NCBI GenBank assembly: GCA_902773195.1
Contig: CACYDL010000048.1
Coordinates: 1 to 14,871 of the forward strand
Reading direction: 5' to 3'
Origin: an uncultured Lachnospiraceae bacterium
Lineage (GTDB): Bacteria; Bacillota_A; Clostridia; Lachnospirales; Lachnospiraceae
DNA length: 14,871 nt
Shown here: in pieces, positions 7,144-13,361 of the stretch
Position numbering within the stretch: the stretch's first letter is position 1
How the letters are laid out: each line of letters starts with the position of its first letter
Program-made: the position numbers and the translations under genes
Notes under the pieces: model-generated
Told to the model about the DNA's origin: nothing
What the model saw: only the letters and a program-made list of their open reading frames with translations
Databases searched by the model: none

Positions 7144-8960
7144 TTCCGCCCCTTTCTTTCTTCTTTTTTCCGGCCCGCCATAAACGGGAGCAGCGCCGGG
7201 ATAAAGAGCAGCAGCGCCCCCATGTAGTACGCCTTCACGCCCCTGCCGCCGGTTCGCAGGATGATGGAGCGCATATTGTCGACCGCCAGGCCGGCCGTGC
7301 CCCTGCTGACCGTCAGGGCGGCGCTGCCGTCCTCTGTCCTGAGGATGGCCTCCCTCAGGTTCCCGTCGGGTGGGCTGCTGCCCCGAAGCTCGACGCGGAA
7401 GGAGGACTTCAGCAGCTCATGGCCGCTCTCCGTCGTCTTCTCGGTGAACTGGTACGTATCGGCGTCCAGTCCCCGGAGCGTGAGCGTGCCGTCCGGGGCC
7501 GGAGACACGTCCTCCGCCGCGGGCTCCCCCTCCGCCCGGTCGAGATCCGCGTCCCAGGGATGGTAGATGCCCGGCTTCTCCTTCACGAATTTCAGGGTTT
7601 TCCCGTCTCTCGCGACGGCAAACGTCACCTTCGAGGCGTCGGAGACCCCGTTTTTTTTCAGTCTGATCCGGTAGGTGAAGATACCGGGCTCGTTTCCGCC
7701 CACGGTATATGCCTCCGTGTTGGCGTTCTTCACGGTGAGCCGGGGCTTGTTCGTATGGATCTTTCCGTTTCCGTCCTCCGCGCCGCGGGTGACGACCGCC
7801 TCGAATTCGACCAGCAGCTGGCCCTCCCCCTTCAGCGCATTCAGGCGGTCCAGCCCGGCGTCCAGGAGCTTCACGCGGAAGCTCCCGCAGCCCGCGGCGT
7901 TGGCGGACGTCAGGGGCGCGCCGCTCTCCCCGTGCAGCAGCTCGTAGTCCCTGCCGGAGGCCAGGACCGCGAACCGGCTGAAATCCCCCAACTTCTCCGG
8001 GCCGGATACCGCGGCGCCCAGCCGCACGGAGATCAGCTCCGCGAAGGACAGTCCCTTCTCCATCGTGTCCGTGACTTCGTAGGACTCGTAGTCCCGGCTC
8101 CGTTCCCCCTCCCCGGTGCGCTGAACCGCGGGGACGCCGGACACGATGATCTCCCGGACCCGCTGTCCGATCTCCAGGTCCTCCGTCTCCCGCAGCGTGT
8201 CCCCGTCGTCCGCACTCACGATATACTTCGGAATTCTGACGGTCTGATTTTTCGGATAGACAGTGACGTCGTACATCCAGGAAGCCCCGTCCGCCGGATC
8301 CGTCATCGGAAGACTGACGAGGAGCGGATCGGAGATATTGTGAAATACCTCCGGAGCCGAATCACCGCCTCCTCCGGCCGCGGATCCGGCCCTGCTCTCT
8401 TCCGCGACGAGGTACAGTCCCTGGGGCAGGTTATCCAGCGACGCTGCCCCATCGGCCCCTGTCTCCGGGCTGTGCCTCGTCCCGCTGTGGTTTTTCACGA
8501 ACCGGTTGATCAGGACGCCGCCCGGCACGTCTCCCGGCACGGCGTTGAGCTCCGCCAGCGCCTCCTGCAGCGCATCGGCCGTATAGCAGGTCCGGCCGCC
8601 CTTGCTGACGGATGCGGCGCGGACGCCGTTTTCCGCCAGGAGAGCGGCGAAGGACGCGTCGAGGCCGGTAAAATACGTCCCGGTTCCGTCCGCGTCTGTT
8701 ACGGTCTCCATGCCGGCGATTCTCAGCGCGCCGAAGCGCACGCCGCTCATCTTCTCCGCGCCGGGCGGGTCGTCCCTCCTTCCCCCCGTCTCAATCATGG
8801 CGCCGCTGTTCTCCCGGACCTTGACGAAGGTGAGGGAGGCTTTCCGCTCCGCGTCGATCACGGCGTTTCCCCCGGGGGACGCCCCGGCCGGAGCGGCGCA
8901 GGCCGCCGCCAGAATCAGGACGGCGCAAACCGCGATGTTTCTCAGTCTTTCTGCTTTCAT
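7140..8960 (-). CDS. Major (backbone) pilin of a sortase-assembled pilus
   Basis: This 606-residue protein has the class C backbone-pilin plan. Residues 1-28 are a signal peptide. The N-terminal domain (about 40-225) has an E-box-like YLVAEE at 183-188. The pilin motif WMYDVTVYPKNQ at 228-239 places Lys237 as the likely intermolecular linkage residue. A middle isopeptide-type domain (about 240-415) contains IGQRVREIIVSG and YEVTDTMEKGLSF. A third SpaA-like domain (about 425-525) has IFTYRIRLKKNG and an E-box-like YQFTEK at 503-508. The C-terminus has ILRTGG at 567-572, then GRGVKAYYMG, a hydrophobic helix and a Lys/Arg-rich tail. This matches the usual 'LPxTGGxGTxxYY' pattern except that the proline is missing. 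AAAGGAG lies upstream of the ATG. It is the first gene of the pilus operon and its stop overlaps the sortase start. Confidence 0.93.
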   Translation of the reverse strand: MKAERLRNIAVCAVLILAAACAAPAGASPGGNAVIDAERKASLTFVKVRENSGAMIETGGRRDDPPGAEKMSGVRFGALRIAGMETVTDADGTGTYFTGLDASFAALLAENGVRAASVSKGGRTCYTADALQEALAELNAVPGDVPGGVLINRFVKNHSGTRHSPETGADGAASLDNLPQGLYLVAEESRAGSAAGGGGDSAPEVFHNISDPLLVSLPMTDPADGASWMYDVTVYPKNQTVRIPKYIVSADDGDTLRETEDLEIGQRVREIIVSGVPAVQRTGEGERSRDYESYEVTDTMEKGLSFAELISVRLGAAVSGPEKLGDFSRFAVLASGRDYELLHGESGAPLTSANAAGCGSFRVKLLDAGLDRLNALKGEGQLLVEFEAVVTRGAEDGNGKIHTNKPRLTVKNANTEAYTVGGNEPGIFTYRIRLKKNGVSDASKVTFAVARDGKTLKFVKEKPGIYHPWDADLDRAEGEPAAEDVSPAPDGTLTLRGLDADTYQFTEKTTESGHELLKSSFRVELRGSSPPDGNLREAILRTEDGSAALTVSRGTAGLAVDNMRSIILRTGGRGVKAYYMGALLLFIPALLPFMAGRKKEERKGRK

Positions 8961-8988
8961 TCGGTCTCCTTTCTTTTCCCCGGACGGG

Positions 8989-9016
8989 CGAAGAGACGGG
9001 TTCTCCCGTCTCTTCG
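8989..9016 (-). promoter_or_regulatory. Perfect 12-bp hairpin just upstream of the major pilin ribosome site
   Basis: The arms CGAAGAGACGGG (8989-9000) and CCCGTCTCTTCG (9005-9016) are exact inverted copies around a 4-base loop. The hairpin begins three bases after the T-run of the adjacent terminator and ends about 15 bases before the AAAGGAG site. Neither strand has a T-run after it, so it is not itself a terminator. GAAGAG and CTCTTC segments are shared with the neighbouring terminator, so alternative pairing between the two is possible. Confidence 0.6.
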
Positions 9017-9019
9017 CAC

Positions 9020-9052
9020 AAAAAAGAGGAGAACCGCGCGGATTCTCCTCTT
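9020..9052 (-). terminator. Intrinsic terminator in the pilus-operon leader (candidate attenuator)
   Basis: On the minus strand AAGAGGAGAA (9052-9043) pairs perfectly with TTCTCCTCTT (9033-9024). The loop is TCCGCGCGG, and the T-rich tail on the minus strand corresponds to the six plus-strand A bases at 9020-9025. The lipoprotein gene upstream already has its own terminator about 290 bases earlier and no gene lies between, so this one most likely acts on the pilus leader transcript or on read-through. Confidence 0.7.
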
Positions 9053-9078
9053 CTTACCCGTCTGATTCAGTTTTTCTG

Positions 9079-9092
9079 ATTCTATCCTAGCA
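9079..9092 (-). promoter_or_regulatory. Weak candidate promoter for the pilus operon
   Basis: The minus strand reads TGCTAGGATAGAAT: an extended -10 (TGn-TAGGAT) overlapping a second -10-like TAGAAT. No convincing -35 is present, which suits an activator-dependent promoter. The start would lie just upstream of the leader terminator. An AT-rich patch at 9301-9310 is an alternative. Confidence 0.3.
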
Positions 9093-9112
9093 CGGCCTCC
9101 GTCTTTCTTCCA

Positions 9113-9140
9113 CTTTCATTTGCTCTCACGCGCTTTCATT
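9113..9140 (-). repeat. AATGAAAG direct repeat, 20-bp period
   Basis: Two identical AATGAAAG octamers on the minus strand (9120-9113 and 9140-9133) are offset by exactly 20 bases, close to two helical turns. They lie at roughly the -35 to -65 position relative to the candidate -10 at 9084-9089. This geometry fits a dimeric activator site, but an octamer pair could arise by chance. Confidence 0.35.
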
Positions 9141-9240
9141 CTCAGGCCGGACACCCTGCGCTGCCGGCCGAACAACGTCCGCAGGCGGACTTCAACGCCC
9201 CTTCCCTTCATTCATGAGGGGGGAGCCTGGCGGTCTTTGC

Positions 9241-9287
9241 GCGCCGCCGCATGGCAGCTTTGACACCTTCCTGTGTGCGGCGTGCGC
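9241..9287 (-). promoter_or_regulatory. Strong GC-rich stem-loop in the pilus leader
   Basis: On the minus strand GCGC-A-CGCCGCA (9287-9276) pairs with TGCGGCG-GCGC (9251-9241). This gives 11 base pairs with a single bulged A and a 24-base loop. It matches no riboswitch I can name. It is either part of a long structured 5' leader or an element beyond the preceding terminator. Confidence 0.45.
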
Positions 9288-9309
9288 CTCCTCACGGAGT
9301 CTTTTAAAT

Positions 9310-9336
9310 ATCATGGAAAACGATGTTTCCCATGAT
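9310..9336 (-). promoter_or_regulatory. AT-rich dyad downstream of the lipoprotein terminator
   Basis: The minus strand carries ATCATGGGAAA, a 5-base loop, then TTTTCCATGAT: an 11-base stem as RNA with one G-U pair. The perfect outer 7 bp (ATCATGG/CCATGAT) is also a DNA dyad. It follows the terminator directly and precedes TATTTAAAAG, an AT-rich patch in a GC-rich region. It may be a back-up terminator stem or an operator for a more distant pilus promoter. Confidence 0.35.
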
Positions 9337-9338
9337 AG

Positions 9339-9371
9339 AAAAAAGGGACGTCCCCTTAAGGAACGTCCCTT
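9339..9371 (-). terminator. Intrinsic terminator of the OB-domain lipoprotein gene
   Basis: On the minus strand AAGGGACGT (9371-9363) pairs exactly with ACGTCCCTT (9351-9343) around an 11-base loop and is followed by a T-run extending to 9339. It lies 58 bases after the stop codon at 9429 and should separate this gene from the pilus operon. Confidence 0.9.
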
Positions 9372-9428
9372 GCGTATTCATTGCCCCGGAAGCGCTCTGC
9401 TTCCGCGATGCCCGGAGTGTTCCGGGTC

Positions 9429-10619
9429 TCAGGCTGCCGTCACGGAAGTGATGTGCGGCTGAGCGCCTTCATACCAGTACAGGAAGCCTTCCATGTCGAT
9501 CGTATCGCCGACCTTGAGCTCCTTGACTGCCTTGTAGACGTCGCTGGAGCTGTCGCACAGATAGGACTCAACGACGAAGGTATAGGTCTCGCCGTCAAGA
9601 GAAGCCTTGAAGTACAGGTCGTCGCCTTCCTGTCCGGAGCCGTCCCAGTTGTAAAGGAACGCGGCGTCTCCGCCTTCTTCGGCGGCTTCCACCGTGAGGC
9701 CCTTGAACGCGACCTTCTCATTCATATGGCCGGCAAGGTCGTCGGTTCCCAGCAGGGCGGTGACATCCTCCGGCTCAGCGACATAATTGCCGTCGGCAAG
9801 CTCGAACGTCGCGTCGACAATCTCGACTTCTCCGCTCCACTCACCCTTGTAGCCGGTGATCACGATCTTCTGGCCTTCCGTCAGCTTGTCGTAGTCTTCC
9901 TTCGTGCAGTGCATGTCATACGCGAAATAAGCGCCTTCCTCGTCCTGCGTATAGACAGTGGCGGTCTCCTGCTCCTCATACCAGGCCTGCTTGGCCTGCA
10001 CATAGGTCTCGACCATGACGGGAGCGTCCACATCCGCCGCCGCAAATTCATCAAAGGACATCACGCTGAGCATCTCCTCCGCGCCGGACTCGACGTCTTC
10101 GGCGACGGAAGCGCCCGCGACATCCTCGGCCACCGTCGCAGCCGCAGCCGCAGCGTCCTCCACGACAGAGGCCGCTTCTTCCACCGTCGAGGCGGCGTCA
10201 GCCGCAAGTCCGTCGACAGCAGCCGCTGCCGTTCCGAGAGCCGCAGCCGCAGCGTCGGCAGCCCCGTCGACTGCTTCTTCTGCCACCGAAGCGGCCTCTT
10301 CCACCGTATTCTCAGCCGCGGAGACGACCGCGTCCGGAACCTCTTCCACTGCGGAGACCGCCTCGTCAGCCGCCTCTTCCACCGTCGAAGCAGCGTCAGC
10401 CGCCGCATCAGCCGCCGCAACGACCTCGGAGACCGCCTCGTCAGCCGCCGCAGCCGCCTCTGAAACCGCCGCCTGAGCCTCGGAAGCCGCCTCTGAAACC
10501 GCAGATTCCGCTGCCGCCGCCGCGGAAGAAACCGTGCTCTCAGCCTTCTTGGTCGAACCGCATCCTACCATTCCGCACGCCACCGCGAGGGTGAGCGCCG
10601 CTACAAATGCTTTCTTCAT
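9429..10619 (-). CDS. Lipoprotein with Ala-rich helical stalk and two OB-fold-like domains
   Basis: This 396-residue protein has a lipoprotein signal peptide with MVGC ending at Cys20, so it should be anchored to the outer face of the membrane. Residues about 26-182 are almost entirely Ala, Glu, Val, Ser and Asp in quasi-repeats such as AASTVEEAADEA, which predicts a long amphipathic helix or coiled coil. Two similar beta-rich segments follow (about 195-280 and 298-394). Each ends in a pattern like 'L..GQ/GD.I.I.G....W...', with GQKIVITGYKGEW in the first and GDTIDMEGFLYWYEG in the second, which suggests tandem OB-fold-like domains. The fold is inferred from pattern alone and no function is assigned. 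An AAGGAAG ribosome site, a TATAAT promoter just upstream and a terminator downstream make it a single-gene unit. It could work with the neighbouring transporter, but nothing proves this. Confidence 0.85.
   Translation of the reverse strand: MKKAFVAALTLAVACGMVGCGSTKKAESTVSSAAAAAESAVSEAASEAQAAVSEAAAAADEAVSEVVAAADAAADAASTVEEAADEAVSAVEEVPDAVVSAAENTVEEAASVAEEAVDGAADAAAAALGTAAAAVDGLAADAASTVEEAASVVEDAAAAAATVAEDVAGASVAEDVESGAEEMLSVMSFDEFAAADVDAPVMVETYVQAKQAWYEEQETATVYTQDEEGAYFAYDMHCTKEDYDKLTEGQKIVITGYKGEWSGEVEIVDATFELADGNYVAEPEDVTALLGTDDLAGHMNEKVAFKGLTVEAAEEGGDAAFLYNWDGSGQEGDDLYFKASLDGETYTFVVESYLCDSSSDVYKAVKELKVGDTIDMEGFLYWYEGAQPHITSVTAA
10074..10544 (-). repeat. Degenerate Ala/Glu-rich repeat tract
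   Basis: This is the coding region for residues 26-182 of the OB-domain lipoprotein. Related DNA blocks recur, for example GCCTCTTCCACCGT on the plus strand at least three times, encoding TVEEA units. The period is irregular and there is no exact tandem array. It probably encodes a rod-like stalk holding the C-terminal domains away from the membrane. Confidence 0.7.
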
Positions 10620-10676
10620 TGTCTCATCTTCCTTTCAATTCCTGCCGGTATGCCGGCTCCTATTCACAACAACTCT

Positions 10677-10704
10677 ATTATACGCATTTTTTCTGAAATG
10701 TCTA
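10677..10704 (-). promoter_or_regulatory. Sigma-A-type promoter for the OB-domain lipoprotein
   Basis: On the minus strand the -35 TAGACA (10704-10699) and a perfect -10 TATAAT (10682-10677) are separated by 16 bases. The -10 ends 57 bases before the ATG at 10619. A small GCCGG/CCGGC hairpin lies in the resulting 5' leader. The promoter sits directly after the binding-protein gene. Confidence 0.8.
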
Positions 10705-10721
10705 CAACTCTTATCCGCGAT

Positions 10722-10749
10722 GCGCCGCGGTTCTCATCCGCGACGGCGC
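10722..10749 (-). terminator. Possible weak terminator stem at the end of the transporter operon
   Basis: GCGCCG (10722-10727) and CGGCGC (10744-10749), with an inner CGG/CCG pair, form a bulged stem whose loop contains the binding-protein stop codon. No T-run follows on the minus strand, so termination here is doubtful and read-through into the lipoprotein gene is possible. Confidence 0.25.
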
Positions 10750-12335
10750 CGCAGCCGGTCCGCGGCGAGATAGAGAAGAATCAGAACCCACACGGCGATC
10801 AGGACCGCGATCAGCGCTTTCGAGGCCGCCGGAAGCGGGCCCAGCTCCTGTCTGCCGCCGTTTTCCTCATTCTTCGAGAGCTGGTCGAGCCGGTAGAGAG
10901 ATTTCACGTCCGCAAACAGGCTGTCGTAGTAGCTGTCGTTCACCTTCTCCTTCCGCCTGACGGATTTGACGACGTTTTCGATCAGCTGTCCCGCGGCGTC
11001 GCGGAGGGAGGTGGAGCCGTTGAACACCGGCGTCGTAAAGGTATCCGACGTGTGTTCGATCAGCATCTTCGTGGCCGCGATCTTCACGTCGTAGTAGGTG
11101 CTGTTGTTCTCCCCGCTGCGCCCGAGATAATCGCGGTACGCCTCCGTGTCGCGCGCCTTCGTGGTGACCGGGACGTAGCCCTCGGTCTCGGAGTAGGCGG
11201 TCTGGACCTCGTCGGACAGAAGATACTGGGCGAACAGCCAGGAGGCCAGGACCTCCTGGGGATCGGTCTTGTTGAAGACGCACACGGACGGTCCCTGGGA
11301 GATCATCCTGGGGGAATCCGGATCGAACTGCGGCACCGGCCGCACCGCGGTCTCAAACCTCACGAGCTTGTCCTCGCTGATATCCGACAGAGGGGCGTCG
11401 GTTCCCATCCAGGTGGAGCCGGCCGTGGAGTCGATGGCGAAGACGCACTGTCCCGCGTTGAGGAAGTTGGCGGGATAGCCCGAGATCTTGAAGGTGGAGA
11501 AGGCGCCGCTCTTCACGTGGTCGGCAATCTCCTCCAGCAGCTCCTTCGTCGTATCGTTGAAGATCTCGATCTCTCCCTCTTCGGTCGAGTAGCCGGCGTC
11601 GAGCTGGCGGAGCATCTGGATCATCATGTTGTCCGTCGACTTGTAGATGAAGGGAATCAGCACCTTCTGCCCGTTCAGGGCATAATTGCCGGATCCGTCC
11701 TTCTGCGCGGCGGCGTCGGAGACCTCCCAGATGAAATCCCACGTCAGAATGTCCGGGATCTCATAGCCGAGCTGCTCCACGTAGGTCCTGTTGATATAGC
11801 ACGCCTCCGTGGATCTCATGAAGGGCAGGGCGTAGTAGTGTTCTCCGAGAATGCATTCGTCGAGATATTCCGCGACGACCTCGTCCTTCGCGGGGGAATC
11901 AAAGAGAAGCCCGCTCCCGCCGAGGCCGTAGGTCTCGTCCCCGATCAGCTCGTCCAGAGGAACGACGACCTGGTCGCCGGTCATGTACGTCGCGATGTGG
12001 TCCGGGTAGGTGATGCAGACGTTCGGCGTCGTCCCCGTCGCGATGTTGGTGATGACGTCGTTGTAGATCTTCCCGTAATCCGTGTAGAGGCGCATGTTGA
12101 CGGTGATGTTGGGATACAGCTTCTGAAAATCCCCGATCGCCTTGTTGTAGATCTGCGTCTGCGTCTTGTTGGTGTCGTTCTTCGCCCAGAACGTGATCTC
12201 GTACTTTTTGGAGGTGTTGAACTCGGACGGGATCACGAAGCCCGCCGACCCGCGGGAGCCGTGGCAGCCGGTGAGCGAGGCGCAGGCGAGCGCCGAAAGA
12301 AGGAGGACCGCCGTCATCTTTATGGTTTTTTTCAT
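10734..12335 (-). CDS. Carbohydrate ABC transporter solute-binding lipoprotein with extra C-terminal TM helix
   Basis: This 533-residue family-1 extracellular solute-binding protein delivers its ligand to the two permeases encoded upstream. The signal peptide ends in the lipobox LTGC (Cys24). The mature part starts with the family pattern YEITFWAKNDTNKTQ, then FQKLYPNITVNMR, and a later NAGQCVFAIDSTAGSTWMG. The ligand cannot be named; the CUT1 setting suggests an oligosaccharide, glycoside or glycerol-phosphate compound. It is longer than the usual 400-450 residues. Residues 507-525 form a hydrophobic helix followed by RLRRRRG, a typical cytoplasmic end, so the protein appears held in the membrane at both ends. 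The ATG at 12335 has GGGAGG nine bases upstream. It is the last gene of the transporter operon. Confidence 0.92.
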   Translation of the reverse strand: MKKTIKMTAVLLLSALACASLTGCHGSRGSAGFVIPSEFNTSKKYEITFWAKNDTNKTQTQIYNKAIGDFQKLYPNITVNMRLYTDYGKIYNDVITNIATGTTPNVCITYPDHIATYMTGDQVVVPLDELIGDETYGLGGSGLLFDSPAKDEVVAEYLDECILGEHYYALPFMRSTEACYINRTYVEQLGYEIPDILTWDFIWEVSDAAAQKDGSGNYALNGQKVLIPFIYKSTDNMMIQMLRQLDAGYSTEEGEIEIFNDTTKELLEEIADHVKSGAFSTFKISGYPANFLNAGQCVFAIDSTAGSTWMGTDAPLSDISEDKLVRFETAVRPVPQFDPDSPRMISQGPSVCVFNKTDPQEVLASWLFAQYLLSDEVQTAYSETEGYVPVTTKARDTEAYRDYLGRSGENNSTYYDVKIAATKMLIEHTSDTFTTPVFNGSTSLRDAAGQLIENVVKSVRRKEKVNDSYYDSLFADVKSLYRLDQLSKNEENGGRQELGPLPAASKALIAVLIAVWVLILLYLAADRLRRRRG

Positions 12336-12357
12336 CTTCCCGTACCTCCCGGTATAA

Positions 12358-12381
12358 GAGGCAGCCCGGACAGGGCGCCTC
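12358..12381 (-). promoter_or_regulatory. Intercistronic stem-loop before the binding-protein gene
   Basis: GAGGC-A-GCCC (12358-12367) pairs with GGGC-GCCTC (12373-12381): nine base pairs, one bulged base and a 5-base loop. No T-run follows. Such hairpins between permease and binding-protein genes often stabilise the downstream message, so that the binding protein is made in excess; that role is inferred here. Confidence 0.5.
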
Positions 12382-12402
12382 GACTGTTTTTCGGAAACGC
12401 GG

Positions 12403-13278
12403 TCATCCCTTGGTGCCTCCCCTGGATACGCCCGCCATGATCTTCCGCCGGAAGATCAGGAACAGAACGATCAGAGGCACCGAAATCACGACGACAGCGG
12501 CCATCATCGCGGGAATGTTCTCCCGCCCGAAGCCGTTCTCCCGGATCTCCTGGATTCCGTTGGATACCAGGAAGTACGCCTCGTCGTCGGTGATCAGGCG
12601 CGGCCACACGTAGGAATTCCAGCATTCGATCACCTTCAGGATGATGATCGTGATGATGGTCGGCTTCGAGATCGGAATCATCACCCTCGTCAGGTACCGG
12701 AAATCCGAGGTGCCGTCCACCTTGGCCGCCTTGTAGAGCTCATCCGGGATCTGCTCGAAATTCTCCTTCAGCAGATAGATATAGAAGACCGATGTCACCG
12801 AAGGCAGGATGAGGCCCAGGAAGGTGTTTCTCATGCCCCAGTTGGTGATCGTCACGAAATTCGTGATAATGACCAGCTCGTTGGGGATCATCATCAGCGA
12901 GAGAAACAGCGTGAAAAGAAGGTTCTTGCCCTTGAATTCAAGCCTGGAGAAGGCGAAGGCAGCCAGCACGATGACGACGATCATCAGCGCCGTCGTGATG
13001 ACCGTGAAGATCAGCGTGTTCATGAAATACCGTCCGAGGGAAACCTCGGTGAAGGCGTCCCTGTAATTCTGCAGCGTCGGGGAAGCCGCGTAGAGCTTCG
13101 GGACGTATTCGGAGTTGTAGGAGCCGTAGCTCTTCACGGAGGTGAGTATCATCCAGTAGAACGGGAACAGAACCACCACCGCCCAGACGGACAGAAGGAT
13201 GTAGGTCACAGTATTTTTGATCCTTTTGTTCCGCCTGGCTCTCCTCTCTATTTTTTCATAATCCTGATGTTTATCCAT
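12403..13278 (-). CDS. Carbohydrate ABC transporter permease, MalG/UgpE type
   Basis: This 291-residue inner-membrane permease is half of the sugar channel. About six hydrophobic segments are visible, the first at about 22-45 (TYILLSVWAVVVLFPFYW). The EAA loop that docks on the ATPase, [19 protein letters not shown], lies at 177-195. The C-terminal MMAAVVVISVPLIVLFLIF and a short basic tail (RRKIMAG) fit the MalG branch. I chose the ATG at 13278 (MDKHQDYEK); an in-frame TTG at 13305 would add nine residues but lacks a better ribosome site. A 67-base gap containing a stem-loop separates it from the binding-protein gene. It pairs with the permease encoded just upstream. Confidence 0.93.
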   Translation of the reverse strand: MDKHQDYEKIERRARRNKRIKNTVTYILLSVWAVVVLFPFYWMILTSVKSYGSYNSEYVPKLYAASPTLQNYRDAFTEVSLGRYFMNTLIFTVITTALMIVVIVLAAFAFSRLEFKGKNLLFTLFLSLMMIPNELVIITNFVTITNWGMRNTFLGLILPSVTSVFYIYLLKENFEQIPDELYKAAKVDGTSDFRYLTRVMIPISKPTIITIIILKVIECWNSYVWPRLITDDEAYFLVSNGIQEIRENGFGRENIPAMMAAVVVISVPLIVLFLIFRRKIMAGVSRGGTKG

Positions 13279-13289
13279 CTTAAGATCAT

Positions 13290-13295
13290 CTCCCT
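13290..13295 (-). promoter_or_regulatory. Ribosome binding site deciding the MalG-type permease start
   Basis: AGGGAG on the minus strand lies 11 bases before the ATG at 13278. The spacing is a little long. It overlaps what would be coding sequence if the upstream TTG at 13305 were used, which argues for the ATG. Confidence 0.55.
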
Positions 13296-13361
13296 GTACT
13301 GACAAAGACTCGTTCTCCGGGACGTCATCCGCGCGGAGGGCACCCGAAAACGGTGTTCTTC

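Larger units (their letters stand above)
8961..9428. other. Intergenic leader of the pilus operon; no gene seen
   Basis: No credible coding sequence is present in these 468 bases. Reading on the minus strand, the region holds the lipoprotein terminator (9371-9339), an AT-rich dyad (9336-9310), a strong GC stem-loop (9287-9241), two smaller dyads (9190-9177 and 9169-9145), a pair of AATGAAAG repeats (9140-9113), a weak extended -10 (9092-9084), an intrinsic terminator (9052-9020), a second perfect hairpin (9016-8989) and the pilin ribosome site. The density of structures suggests transcriptional or post-transcriptional control of pili. Confidence 0.7.

Noticed and set aside
8895..8960. A lipobox in the major pilin signal peptide (AAAC, Cys21)
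   Set aside because: The -3 position is Ala rather than Leu/Val/Ile, and the protein has a wall-sorting signal. A signal-peptidase I site near AGAS fits better.
7419..9065. A 548-codon plus-strand frame opposite the major pilin
   Set aside because: It is a shadow of a gene with a full pilin architecture; it has no domain, and its composition is that of a complementary frame.
9056..9140. Short leader peptides starting at the two ATGAAAG sequences
   Set aside because: They are only 7 and 10 codons long, lack ribosome sites and carry no run of a regulatory amino acid.
9195..9290. Resemblance to a class I c-di-GMP riboswitch (CAAA, a 16-base hairpin, then GCGCAAAG)
   Set aside because: The CGCAAAG heptamer and spacing match, but the hairpin loop is AUGC rather than a GNRA tetraloop, the adenine before CGCAAAG is G, no closing 3' stem is visible, and a stronger 11-bp stem-loop competes. 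It probably arises by chance; a covariance-model search would settle it.
10650..12440. A 596-codon plus-strand frame opposite the binding protein
   Set aside because: It is Arg/Val/Asp-rich without motifs, whereas the minus strand encodes a complete, well-matched solute-binding lipoprotein.
13279..13305. An upstream TTG start for the MalG-type permease
   Set aside because: It would absorb the AGGGAG site that serves the ATG at 13278, and the added nine residues have no family support.
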